Notes under the pieces: model-generated
Seen by the model: only the letters and a program-made list of their open reading frames with translations
Databases searched by the model: none
Told to the model about the DNA's origin: nothing
In this document: positions 1 to 8,147 of the stretch, piece by piece
How the letters are laid out: the number at the start of each line of letters is the position of its first letter
Numbering within the stretch: the stretch's first letter is position 1
Program-made: the position numbers and the translations under genes
Assembly (NCBI GenBank): GCA_934277545.1
Contig: CAKQUG010000001.1
Coordinates: 62,001-126,000 of the forward strand
Reading direction: 5' to 3'
DNA: 64,000 nt
DNA from: an uncultured Alphaproteobacteria bacterium
Lineage (GTDB): Bacteria > Pseudomonadota > Alphaproteobacteria > RF32 > CAG-239

Positions 1-276
1 GGTAACACTGTGTCTTGGTCTACTGCAGGCGCACAAGGTTTTAAAGGTTCTAGAAAATCTACCCCTTATGCAGCTCAGGTTGCCGCTGAAGAAGCCGGTA
101 AAAAAGCTCAGGAAAACGGTATGAAAACTTTGGAAGTAGAAGTTAAAGGTCCGGGGTCAGGCAGAGAATCTGCAATCCGCGCATTACAGGTAATCGGTTT
201 TACAATCACAACAATTCGTGATGTAACCCCAATTCCACATAATGGTTGCCGTCTGAGAAAAAGACGTCGCGTCTAG
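1..276 (+). CDS. rpsK: 30S ribosomal protein S11, 3' part
   Basis: C-terminal 91 residues of ribosomal protein S11; the gene is cut by the left window edge and the frame is open from base 1 (first visible residues [10 protein letters not shown]). S11 binds 16S rRNA on the platform of the small subunit. The conserved [14 protein letters not shown] segment, the [10 protein letters not shown] loop and the basic tail ending [11 protein letters not shown] are all visible. S11 is usually about 129 aa, so roughly 38 residues lie outside. It is followed by rpoA in the usual alpha-operon order, with a terminator-like hairpin in between. Identification is secure. Confidence 0.97.
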   Translation, partial: GNTVSWSTAGAQGFKGSRKSTPYAAQVAAEEAGKKAQENGMKTLEVEVKGPGSGRESAIRALQVIGFTITTIRDVTPIPHNGCRLRKRRRV

Positions 277-286
277 TTATTATTTT

Positions 287-327
287 GGCACAGGCCTTTA
301 CTCAAGGCCTGTTGCCGTGTTTTTTTA
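287..327 (+). terminator. hairpin terminator/attenuator between rpsK and rpoA
   Basis: A GC-rich stem (ggcacaggcc pairing with ggcctgttgcc) is followed by a run of seven T. It sits between rpsK and rpoA, which are normally cotranscribed, so it may attenuate rather than fully stop transcription. Confidence 0.75.
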
Positions 328-364
328 TATCTATATATAACTTATCAAGAAAAGGACAAAACCG

Positions 365-1375
365 GTGATTCAAAAGAATTGGCAAGAACTTATTAAACCA
401 ACTAATTTGCAGGTAACTCAAGATGAAGCTACTCATAAAGCAAAAATAGTGGTTGAACCTTTAGAAAGAGGCTTCGGCTTAACTTTAGGTAACGCGTTGA
501 GAAGAGTTTTACTGTCCTCATTGCAAGGCGGTGCTGTTTCCGCCATTAAAATTGACGGTGTTCTGCATGAATTTTCTGTAATTCCTGGCGTTCGCGAAGA
601 CGTTACGGATATTGTGTTGAACATTAAAGAGCTGGCTGTTGCCGTACACTCTGACAGCGCAAAAACAATGACATTAAAAGCTGAAGGCCCTTGCGTGGTT
701 ACTGCAGCTATGATTGAAACCGGTCATGACGTTGAAATTATGAATCCGGAACATGTGATTTGCACATTAGACGCCGGTGCAAAAATCAATATGGAATTAA
801 CGGTTACCACCGGTAAAGGCTATGTTCCTGCTTATAACAGCAAATCTGCTGATGCTCCTATCGGTTTGATTGCCGTTGACGCTATTTATTCTCCGGTTAC
901 CAAAGTTTCTTACAAAGTAGAAAACACTCGTGTAGGTCAAATTACCGACTATGATAAATTGACTATGAATGTTGAAACAAACGGTGTAGTATCTCCGGAA
1001 GATGCAGTTGCCTTGGCAGCTCGTATTTTGCAAGACCAATTAAAACCGTTTATTAACTTTGACGAACCGGAAAGCGAATCCGAAGATGTTCACGAAGAAT
1101 TACCGTTTAACCGCAACTTATTGCGTAAGGTTGATGAGCTTGAATTGTCTGTTCGTTCGGCTAACTGCCTGAAAAACGACAATATCATCTATATTGGTGA
1201 TTTGGTTCAAAAAACCGAAGCAGAAATGCTGCGCACTCCGAACTTTGGTCGTAAATCTTTGAATGAAATCAAAGAAGTATTGGCTAAAATGGGTATCCAC
1301 CTTGGTATGGAAACACCGGGTTGGCCACCTGAAAATATTGAAGAGTTGATTAAACGTTGTGATGAACACTTCTAA
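365..1375 (+). CDS. rpoA: DNA-directed RNA polymerase subunit alpha
   Basis: Alpha subunit of RNA polymerase; its dimer nucleates assembly of beta and beta'. The 336 aa length is normal. Residues about 1-235 form the dimerisation domain ([33 protein letters not shown]). Residues about 255-325 form the helix-hairpin-helix C-terminal domain ([17 protein letters not shown]) that contacts UP elements and activators. The start is GTG, chosen because AAGGA lies about 9 bases upstream and the protein aligns from there. The gene ends in its own terminator at 1391-1420, and the usual next gene, rplQ, is absent. Confidence 0.98.
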   Translation: MIQKNWQELIKPTNLQVTQDEATHKAKIVVEPLERGFGLTLGNALRRVLLSSLQGGAVSAIKIDGVLHEFSVIPGVREDVTDIVLNIKELAVAVHSDSAKTMTLKAEGPCVVTAAMIETGHDVEIMNPEHVICTLDAGAKINMELTVTTGKGYVPAYNSKSADAPIGLIAVDAIYSPVTKVSYKVENTRVGQITDYDKLTMNVETNGVVSPEDAVALAARILQDQLKPFINFDEPESESEDVHEELPFNRNLLRKVDELELSVRSANCLKNDNIIYIGDLVQKTEAEMLRTPNFGRKSLNEIKEVLAKMGIHLGMETPGWPPENIEELIKRCDEHF

Positions 1376-1390
1376 AATATAAAAAATAAC

Positions 1391-1420
1391 TCCGCCGACA
1401 ATATCGGCGGATTATTTTTT
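1391..1420 (+). terminator. rpoA terminator
   Basis: Perfect seven-base-pair stem ccgccga/tcggcgg with a five-base loop, then a T-rich tract, 15 bases after the rpoA stop codon. Confidence 0.9.
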
Positions 1421-1443
1421 GCCATTTGAAATAAATTTAAGGA

Positions 1444-1483
1444 TAAAAATCCTGACAACTTTTGCGAGTGTCAGGATTTTTTG
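1444..1483 (+). terminator. second hairpin, left edge of the accessory block
   Basis: The stem aaaatcctgaca pairs with tgtcaggatttt and is followed by T. Its sequence resembles, in inverted orientation, the hairpin at 8095-8137 on the other side of the block; both contain ttgcgagtgtc next to the stem. Bases 1484-1619 hold no supportable gene. Confidence 0.7.
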
Positions 1484-1619
1484 TTTCCATGCAGCCATTT
1501 TATATATTTTTGTGGAATTTTACGGATTGCTTTGCTCTTTATATGTATATTTCCTTATTTTTATATCTTTTTTCTGCAGATTTTCAGAGAGTTATAATAT
1601 TTTATATAAATTTTAAGTG

Positions 1620-1767
1620 ATTAAAATTTCCTAATTTTTGAGTTGCTGAGCTGAGCGAGAGAGTATGTTAACTATACAGAAGATACATTATCCGACAAAT
1701 CAAATAATGTAGAAACCTGTAACCCTGGCTGCGACCAACCAACAAAATATAAATGCAAAGACGGCTA
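1620..1767 (+). repeat. cassette boundary repeat, copy 1
   Basis: A 148 bp segment that recurs in direct orientation at 6011-6158 with two mismatches. Its first 50 bases are non-coding (shared gagttgctgagctgagcgag) and absent from the central gene. Bases 1671-1767 encode part of the Cys-rich repeat and are identical, in inverted orientation, to 4863-4959 inside the central gene. Confidence 0.9.
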
Positions 1768-2959
1768 CACCTACGACGAAACATCTAAATCTTGCAAAAA
1801 AGATTGTACACCGACGAATTGCGGTGATATTTACAACTATACAGAAAATGACTTATCTGACAAAACTAATGCGATAAGCTGCAATCCTGGTTGCGGTCAA
1901 CCAACCAAATGGATGTGTAAACCGATGTACCTCTATGATAAAACTACAAAATCATGTAAAAAACTTGAGCTGGAAAAAACAACTATTACAATCAATTTTG
2001 TAGACACAACTGGATCTATCGGAACACACCTAGACGCGGATCCAAATGATTACTATTATAGAACAGTAAAATTCTATACTACCCCTTCAAGTAATGTTAT
2101 TATGAAAACATATCCGGGAAAAACTTGCACGACTAAATATAAGGTTGATTCGACTGTTGTTGTTAAAGAAGGTGTTGAAACTACATACGAAAGTTCATGC
2201 GGTTATGCTAATTCACAACTACTATCTTCTAGTACAGCCAAAATTGAAACCTATGTTGGAAGCACTTTGGTAGATTCTGTTGATTTATATGCTGTAGGGT
2301 CTGGAAAGTTTCAATCAGCATTGAAGAATAGAACACATGAAAATGGTAATTATATAATCAAATATGTGGAAGGCTTTACCTGCAAACAAAAAGGCTATAA
2401 AACCAAAGTTGATTGTTCGGAAAATGAAATCTTTTCTCCTGTCAGTGGTAGCAAAGATGTCGACGGAACTACACAGTGTGGTACTTGTAAACCAAAAGGC
2501 TTTACAATCTATGCTCAAAATGAGGGAAGATACCATTGTACTCAAAATTACAGTAATTCAGCATCTACAAGTGTTTCAATGCGCCTCTATTTAAAACAAG
2601 GGATGCGTGAAGCTAAAGACATAAATGGCGAAACCGTTGATAAAATAACCTCAAAAGGTGTTACTTACCCGGCGGGAACATACCAAGTATGTTTATATAG
2701 AAATCAACCAGGAATTGTTTATATTATCAACCTGTCAATATCTGAGAATGGTTCAAGATTCAAATGTTGGGACTTTCCATACAATGGTTCAGCTGTAAAC
2801 GAAGGATGTGAAACATCTCAAGAAGGTGTTAAACAGACATCTTGTTATACAGCCACTTTTGCGGCAGGTAAAGAGTATAGTATTTTCCAAGGATGGACTG
2901 GAAGTGGCTCTAACGACCGGGATACTTGGAAGTGTGCGCTGATGCCTTCTTTTGATTGA
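1655..2959 (+). pseudogene. silent 5'-truncated copy (cassette 1) of the Cys-rich surface protein
   Basis: The reading frame is open from the codon after an in-frame TGA at 1652 to the stop at 2959, about 434 codons. It has no start codon, no ribosome-binding site and no signal peptide at its 5' end; the first ATG in frame is at 1913, inside a conserved repeat. The start of the frame matches residues 296 onward of the central gene's protein (YTEDTLSDKSNN, NPGCDQPTKYKCKDGY), and a second diverged copy of that module follows. The rest is a different C-terminal region rich in paired Cys, Thr and Ser, and matches no family I recognise. The frame has no internal stops, which argues for a functional silent cassette rather than a decayed pseudogene. 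Alternative: a recently truncated paralogue. Confidence 0.75.
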
Positions 2960-2982
2960 TATATCTTTAGTGTTTAACGTAC

Positions 2983-3016
2983 AAAAAAGCGGGGTGGATT
3001 TATCCCCGCTTTTTTT
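2983..3016 (+). terminator. terminator after cassette 1
   Basis: Stem aaaaaagcgggg/ccccgctttttt around an asymmetric loop (tggatttat), ending in seven T. Its exact reverse complement occurs at 7829-7863. Confidence 0.85.
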
Positions 3017-3563
3017 GATTTGAAACGCCTTTCCTCTAGACGTCATTCTTCAGCGGCACACCCAGCAGGCTGTGCCATGCTGGAGAATCCATAATGTCAT
3101 TGCGCAGGCAATGTCAATATTTATTGACTCTCGTTAATGAAATATGGTAGTTTTTCCTTATGAAAACAATGTATGTATATCTTATTGCAAGCAAAAGAAA
3201 TGGAACGCTATATTCCGGTGTTACCAATAATTTAGTGCGTCGAGCCTATGAGCATAGAAATGAATTGATAGAAGGATTTTCAAAACGATACCATATACAC
3301 ATGCTCGTTTATTATGAAATTTATGAAGACGCTGTAACCGCTATTGAACGAGAGAAAAAAATCAAACATTCAAGCAGAAAATACAAACTATCCTTGATTA
3401 CTAAAATGAACCCAGATTGGCTTGATTTATATGACAAAATATGTGTATAAATAAGCGTCGCTTACAGCAACAAAGTTATGGATTCTCCGGAACTGCCTCA
3501 GCCTATTAAGCGGCATGAGGCGCCGAAGAATGACATTAAAAATGGAGGCGCACATAAACAAGC
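3002..3563 (+). repeat. 562 bp direct repeat carrying a GIY-YIG gene, copy 1
   Basis: Nearly identical to 7263-7824 (offset 4261) with only scattered substitutions. It contains a left arm (3041-3093), a GIY-YIG gene, and a right arm (3476-3537). The arms are imperfect inverted repeats of each other: outer ends gtcattcttc/gaagaatgac, inner ends ggagaatccataa/ttatggattctcc. Each arm contains its own small hairpin (ggcaca/tgtgcc on the left, gcctca/tgaggc on the right). A further palindrome (cattgc-gcag-gcaatg) lies at 3097-3112. Confidence 0.85.
3160..3450 (+). CDS. GIY-YIG nuclease family protein, copy 1
   Basis: A 96 aa single-domain protein of the small GIY-YIG family (UvrC N-terminal-like, YhbQ type). 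The signature is MYVYLIASKRNGTLYSGVT (VYL and YSG in place of GIY and YIG), followed by NNLVRRAYEHRN and the EREKKIKH segment near residues 65-73 that carries the usual glutamate. Length is full for the family. An aaggaa-like site is not evident; tttttcctt precedes the ATG. A second copy at 7421-7711 differs by two residues (I/V, T/A). The gene lies between inverted-repeat arms, like the cargo of a small mobile element. The family's cellular role is poorly known; involvement in recombination at this locus would be inference. Confidence 0.85.
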   Translation: MKTMYVYLIASKRNGTLYSGVTNNLVRRAYEHRNELIEGFSKRYHIHMLVYYEIYEDAVTAIEREKKIKHSSRKYKLSLITKMNPDWLDLYDKICV

Positions 3564-3713
3564 GGTTCAATTAAATCAGAAAATCAAGCAAAGCCTAATG
3601 ATTTATATGGAACGTTTACTTCACACCCAAGTTGGTTTACAGCATCTTGCGACGCGTCTTGTAATTAAAATTAAGGAGAAATGTAATATAAAAATCTAAA
3701 ATTTTAGCAATCA

Positions 3714-3747
3714 GATACCCGCCGATTTTTCCGGCGGGTATCTTTTT
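3714..3747 (+). terminator. hairpin between GIY-YIG copy 1 and the central gene
   Basis: Stem gatacccgccg/cggcgggtatc followed by five T on the plus strand. It can stop plus-strand transcription before it runs into the convergent central gene. The minus strand lacks a T tract here. Bases 3564-3713 contain nothing I can assign. Confidence 0.75.
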
Positions 3748-3769
3748 GGGTTAAGTTAGTAAATATGTT

Positions 3770-5845
3770 TCATTTAGTACACATTGTATAAGATTGATAA
3801 TGGTCCGGACATATAATCTGAGCCATTGCACAATATTCACTTTGTTTTGAACCGCTTGCCATATAAACGTTTCCTCCAGTACAAGTATCTATTTCCACCT
3901 GTTCGCAATCTGCTATAACTTTATAGGTCATTTCAGCGGTTGGAGCAAATGAATATGAATTTTCAGAAATAGCATCATTAAGTAGAGTATTGCTTATAAG
4001 ACCATTATAACTACTCATATAAATTGCAGCGTTATATATACGTCCACCACACATACCAACACAGCCAAATTGTAAATTGTAAGAACCGGTTTGTTGATAT
4101 GGAAGTTTTATACTATCAGATATAGAACTTTTACAATAACTTGTATCTCCTGTTTGAGAAGAAGTACATTCGCCTATAGTATATTTTTGACCATCAGGAG
4201 CGGTTATAATAACGCCAAACATATTACTGTGAGTGGCTTTTGGACAATTAGTGGCAAATGCAAATGTTACAGTTTTATTCTGATTATTTGTGGTTTCATA
4301 TTTTATGCAAATAGTTCTAGATGAACCGTTTTTAGATATAGTTTTACATCTGTCGCCACCACTGTAGTTTTTTTCTATTTCATTATTACTTGTATACAAA
4401 TTACTTCCTTGCTCAAATCCAACCCAATATTTTGAACCGTTGCGAGAAATGTATACCTTATTTTCACTAAAATATAAATCTTGATATAGACAAGGCAATG
4501 GAGAACCTATAGCGGATGGAGTGCCTCCTTTTACATCGTATACTGCTTCACTATTACTACCGCTTAAAGAATTTTGCATACTCTTTGTATAGGTTTTTTC
4601 GCTATCGGTATATCTATCTTCTCCATCTGATCCTTCGTCCTTATAATCAGCATATCCTGCTAATTTAGCACCAAAATAAACATCATCCATAAATGTGTCG
4701 CCTTTGGTATTTGGATATTTTATTTTTCCGTTTATGAGTAAGCTACAATTCTTATCTGAACCATAAATACCAAATGTAATATTTTCATATACTGTAACAT
4801 AATAGGTTTTACCATCGTTCTGGTCTTTTACTTTACAAGATTTTGACTTAGAATCATACGCATAGCCGTCTTTGCATTTATATTTTGTTGGTTGGTCGCA
4901 GCCAGGGTTACAGGTTTCTACATTATTTGATTTGTCGGATAATGTATCTTCTGTATAGTCGTAACCCGTGCACGGCTTCGGCGTACATCCGCAAGTACCG
5001 CATTTTTTTCCGTCATAGTTTGTTCGACCTTTAGTATCTTCAACAAATGCTATTGTTCCGGCTTCGCCAGAACCCTGAGAACAGCTTGTTACCAAACCAT
5101 AAGTTGCACAGGTTGGTGTACATTTGTACATGGTATCGCCTTTGCCATAATCATTCCAATGTCCTTCATAATCTTGCTTTTGGTTTGTTTTTGTGCATGA
5201 AGTGCAATGATAATTATTTGGCGCAGCTTCCAGAGTATTTTTCTCTGTTTCTGTTTTATCAAAGCTATCACAGCCAATTTGCTGATACTTAGGTTCTACA
5301 CAGTCGTAAACAGTTTTATATTCATCTGTTTCGCCTGGAAGTCCTTCTGCAGAGCAAGTTTCCGTAACAACACGTTGTGAGCAGGAACCGCAAGTTTTAC
5401 CTTCTGTAGGAGCGTCAAGTTTATAGCCGTCGCAGCCGGTTTTTGTGGTTTTTTCTATACATGGCGTATTTTGCAAATCATAGCAACTGGTGCTTGAGTC
5501 ATATACGCAGAAAAAATGGTCATATTTATGTGTATAATCTTTAACGCCGGCTTCACAATCTGATTGGGTCGGATATTTGCAATATCGGCGATAGCAGGCA
5601 CCATCTTTTTCACAATATTGGCTATTGTTATTTAATGTTATGCTGTTATTACAATCAGTTAGTGATGCATAAGTAGTTGAGCCGTCGCAAACATTATTGC
5701 CGTCCGAGGCACTGCTTAAACCGCAGTCTTCCGCATCCGGCAGAAAACACACTGTTGCGGATGCTGTGGCTGAAACCGCCATACATCCTATAATCAAAAG
5801 CAAGGCCAACAGTCGGCGCCTTACCCATAGAATACAGTTACACAT
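3770..5845 (-). CDS. secreted cysteine-rich repeat protein (expressed copy of a variable locus)
   Basis: A 691 aa exported protein with no family I recognise. It starts with a signal sequence: basic WVRRR, hydrophobic LLALLLIIG, then either a lipobox-like IIGC at residue 21 or a signal peptidase I site near ASA. Residues about 30-340 are tandem Cys-rich modules (paired CxxC motifs such as CGSC, CTSC, CGTCGC, and CTGYDYTEDTLSDKSNN). Residues 340-691 are a less repetitive Ser/Thr/Tyr-rich region with Cys pairs, suggesting a disulfide-stabilised surface domain. The start ATG has GAGGAG upstream, and a promoter lies at 5921-5949. Residues 296-330 are encoded by a block repeated, inverted and in frame, at the head of both flanking partial copies. 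The N-terminal half therefore looks constant and the C-terminal half exchangeable. Confidence 0.8.
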   Translation of the reverse strand: MCNCILWVRRRLLALLLIIGCMAVSATASATVCFLPDAEDCGLSSASDGNNVCDGSTTYASLTDCNNSITLNNNSQYCEKDGACYRRYCKYPTQSDCEAGVKDYTHKYDHFFCVYDSSTSCYDLQNTPCIEKTTKTGCDGYKLDAPTEGKTCGSCSQRVVTETCSAEGLPGETDEYKTVYDCVEPKYQQIGCDSFDKTETEKNTLEAAPNNYHCTSCTKTNQKQDYEGHWNDYGKGDTMYKCTPTCATYGLVTSCSQGSGEAGTIAFVEDTKGRTNYDGKKCGTCGCTPKPCTGYDYTEDTLSDKSNNVETCNPGCDQPTKYKCKDGYAYDSKSKSCKVKDQNDGKTYYVTVYENITFGIYGSDKNCSLLINGKIKYPNTKGDTFMDDVYFGAKLAGYADYKDEGSDGEDRYTDSEKTYTKSMQNSLSGSNSEAVYDVKGGTPSAIGSPLPCLYQDLYFSENKVYISRNGSKYWVGFEQGSNLYTSNNEIEKNYSGGDRCKTISKNGSSRTICIKYETTNNQNKTVTFAFATNCPKATHSNMFGVIITAPDGQKYTIGECTSSQTGDTSYCKSSISDSIKLPYQQTGSYNLQFGCVGMCGGRIYNAAIYMSSYNGLISNTLLNDAISENSYSFAPTAEMTYKVIADCEQVEIDTCTGGNVYMASGSKQSEYCAMAQIICPDHYQSYTMCTK
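4819..4960 (-). repeat. inverted crossover block inside the central gene
   Basis: Read on the minus strand, 4960-4861 matches 6061-6160 with one mismatch in 100 bases and continues with a few mismatches to 4819/6202. Bases 4959-4863 are identical to 1671-1767. Codon phase agrees in all three copies, since 4960, 1670 and 6061 are all first codon positions, so an exchange here keeps the reading frame. Confidence 0.9.
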
Positions 5846-5920
5846 GACATTCTCCTCTATAAAATTGCAATTTTATCTTCAAAACTCGCGTTTTTCAGAC
5901 ATAGTATTCCTGTCTATTTT

Positions 5921-5949
5921 AGTATAAACTATAGCGTTAGTTCTTTCAA
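5921..5949 (-). promoter_or_regulatory. sigma70-type promoter of the central gene
   Basis: On the minus strand, TTGAAA (5949-5944), a 17-base spacer and TATACT (5926-5921) lie about 75 bases upstream of the ATG. An aaaattgcaatttt palindrome follows in the leader, just before the GAGGAG site. The promoter lies between the inverted blocks at 4960 and 6061. Confidence 0.65.
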
Positions 5950-6010
5950 TGTTTATTTGCAAAACCTGTATTTTTTTCATAAAACTGTAACAAACCGCTT
6001 AAAATACCAT

Positions 6011-6158
6011 ATTAAAATTTCCTAATTTTTGAGTTGCTGAGCTGAGCGAGAGAGTATGTTGACTATACAGAAGATACATTATCCGACAAATCAAATAATG
6101 TAGAAACCTGTAACCCCGGCTGCGACCAACCAACAAAATATAAATGCAAAGACGGCTA
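6011..6158 (+). repeat. cassette boundary repeat, copy 2
   Basis: Direct repeat of 1620-1767 with two mismatches. The coding part from 6061 is an inverted repeat of 4960-4863 in the central gene. Confidence 0.9.
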
Positions 6159-7212
6159 TGTGTATGATTCTACGTCAAAATCTTGCAAAGCAAAAGAGCC
6201 AACATGTACTTATGAGTATACACTGGCAACAACAAGTAATACTTGTGGAGAGAAAGGTAATCTAGACGATGGTTATAGATGTAAAAAAGGCACATGTTGT
6301 TGGATACATCTATCACAAGTAAAATCCATTAGAACAGAAAACGGCGAAGGTAACGTTATGCCTATATACAACAGAATAAGCAATGCCTCCGCAAGCTGTA
6401 CAACACCTAATGGAGTAACAAAATATAAAACACTCTGCGAAGGAATTCCTAAGCAAAAATGTTATGGTTCTAAAAAATTTATGCCAAATGGCTGCGTAAG
6501 CTTTGCATATAATAAGGATTTTGAAGTTAAAGGTACCGAGTGGGGAACATGTGGTTGCGATACAGATCAAGGATCATACGATACCATAGAAGAGTGCAGA
6601 AGTGGCACAAACTCTGGCTGCAAGATTTCCGAAGGTTGCTATAAAACCTGTGAATCTTTAGGATATTATTCAACCGAGACAGCCTGCTTAAATTCTCGCA
6701 CTACACAACCGCAGGGGTGCTATTACAATATCACTTTGCAGGGCTCATGTCAAAAAACAGTATCAGGAGATTGTTATGAATTTAAGAAAAAGGGCTTCTA
6801 TATTCGTACCATAAATAATGGCACCGTCTCTTGTTGTGATAATCATGGGAACTGTAAAGAATCCAGTATTTCTGCTTATTTGATACTTCTATCTGATGGT
6901 AATAGCTATGCATCAGATGTAAACGGAAATAAGGTTATAGATATTACAAAATGTGGCAGTCAATATTCAGCCGACACATATTACCTTTGTGGAACAATGG
7001 GTAATAACATGCCAACTCATGCAACGTTTTATTTAGACGGATATGAATTTGTTGGACCAAATGTCAACTTGAATGACAGTATGTACCATAGTGATGGTAG
7101 AGGAACTTGCAAAAAAATTTCTTTTACAGAAGGTGATGAATATAAGGTATCTTGGACTATCAATTCTGGTGGAACGATGAATAGTGTACATTATACTTGT
7201 AAATTAAAATAA
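6046..7212 (+). pseudogene. silent 5'-truncated copy (cassette 2) of the Cys-rich surface protein
   Basis: The frame is open from the codon after TGA at 6043 to the stop at 7212, about 388 codons, with no start codon or ribosome-binding site at its head; the first in-frame ATG (6160) falls inside the conserved module. It begins with the same YTEDTLSDKSNN...CKDGY module, then continues with a Cys-rich C-terminal region different from both cassette 1 and the central gene (for example CYKTCESLGYYSTETACLN). There are no internal stops. Its length from the junction (about 384 codons) is close to the 396 residues it would replace in the central protein. Confidence 0.75.
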
Positions 7213-7245
7213 ACATTTTTCCTTAAGGAAGTTATGTAAATACCT

Positions 7246-7277
7246 AAAAAAAGCGGGGAGAAATCCCCGCTTTTTTT
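7246..7277 (+). terminator. terminator after cassette 2
   Basis: Stem aaaaaaagcgggg/ccccgcttttttt with a short agaaat loop, 33 bases after the stop codon of cassette 2. Confidence 0.85.
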
Positions 7278-7824
7278 GATTTGAAACGCCTTTCCTCTAG
7301 ACGTCATTCTTCAGCGGCACACCCAGCAGGCTGTGCCATGCTGGAGAATCCATAATGTCATTGCGCAGGCAATGTCAATATTTATTGACTCTCGTTAATG
7401 AAATATGGTAGTTTTTCCTTATGAAAACAATGTATGTATATCTTATTGCAAGCAAAAGAAATGGAACGCTATATTCCGGTGTTACCAATAATTTAGTGCG
7501 TCGAGCCTATGAGCATAGAAATGAATTGATAGAAGGATTTTCAAAACGATACCATATACACATGCTCGTTTATTATGAAATTTATGAAGACGCTGTAACC
7601 GCTATTGAACGAGAGAAAAAAGTCAAACATTCAAGCAGAAAATACAAACTGTCCTTGATTGCTAAAATGAACCCAGATTGGCTTGATTTATATGACAAAA
7701 TATGTGTATAAATAAGCGTTGCTTACAGCAACAAAGTTATGGATTCTCCGAAACTGCCTCAGCCTATTAAGCGGCATGAGGCGCCGAAGAATGACATTAA
7801 AAATGGAGGCGCACATAAACAAGC
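7263..7824 (+). repeat. 562 bp direct repeat carrying a GIY-YIG gene, copy 2
   Basis: Second copy of 3002-3563, with the same inverted-repeat arms at 7302-7354 and 7737-7798. It diverges from copy 1 immediately after the shared cacataaacaagc. Confidence 0.85.
7421..7711 (+). CDS. GIY-YIG nuclease family protein, copy 2
   Basis: A 96 aa protein differing from the copy at 3160-3450 only in one Ile/Val and one Thr/Ala. It carries the same VYL...YSG signature, Arg-rich helix and EREKK segment. The high nucleotide identity of the whole 562 bp unit points to recent duplication or ongoing homogenisation. As in copy 1, it follows a silent cassette and its terminator. Confidence 0.85.
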   Translation: MKTMYVYLIASKRNGTLYSGVTNNLVRRAYEHRNELIEGFSKRYHIHMLVYYEIYEDAVTAIEREKKVKHSSRKYKLSLIAKMNPDWLDLYDKICV

Positions 7825-7828
7825 ATAC

Positions 7829-7863
7829 AAAAAAAGCGGGGATAAATCCACCCCGCTTTTTTT
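7829..7863 (+). terminator. bidirectional hairpin, reverse complement of the cassette 1 terminator
   Basis: Stem aaaaaaagcgggg/ccccgcttttttt with loop ataaatcca. The whole element is the reverse complement of 2983-3016, including the loop, so it probably reached its present orientation by inversion or copying. Confidence 0.75.
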
Positions 7864-7912
7864 GGGTATTTAAAAACGTTATGATGAATGCTTTTTTGCG
7901 TCTCTAGTATTT

Positions 7913-8037
7913 GTCATTCCAGGTCTTGTACCTGGAATCTTGTATGAGCATAATCATTTTGAATAATAAGGCTAATTTATTGACTGAATTAGATGCTCGT
8001 TGCTACAAGATTCTATGCACAAGGCATAGAATGACCG
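7913..8037. repeat. palindromic REP/MITE-like element
   Basis: The left arm gtcattccaggtcttgtacc... (7913-7943) and the right arm ending ...ggcatagaatgac are imperfect inverted repeats of each other (ends gtcattc/gaatgac; inner gaatcttgt/acaagattc). Each arm is also a small hairpin (ccaggtcttgtacctgg). The motif aggtcttgtacct recurs at 35303-35315, so this belongs to a dispersed family. The rest of 7864-8094 holds no gene. Confidence 0.65.
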
Positions 8038-8094
8038 GTACCAAAAATAAGGCTTTGAGACATCTCTTACTATATAAGATGAATATGTATAAAA

Positions 8095-8137
8095 AGCAAA
8101 AATCCCGACACTCGCAAGAGTAGTCAGGATTTTTGCT
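8095..8137 (-). terminator. bidirectional terminator after the orphan gene
   Basis: Eleven-base perfect stem agcaaaaatcc/ggatttttgct around cgacactcgcaagagtagtca, with T runs on both strands. It lies 11 bases past the stop of the minus-strand orphan. Confidence 0.8.
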
Positions 8138-8147
8138 CAATTTTACA

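Noticed and set aside
1419..1616. 65-codon frame after rpoA
   Set aside because: Begins in the rpoA terminator, AT-rich and hydrophobic by composition, no homology; it is not rplQ.
3478..3699. 73-codon open frame after GIY-YIG copy 1
   Set aside because: It is a translation of the repeat arm; the homologous region in copy 2 gives a different, unrelated frame and no ribosome site precedes it.
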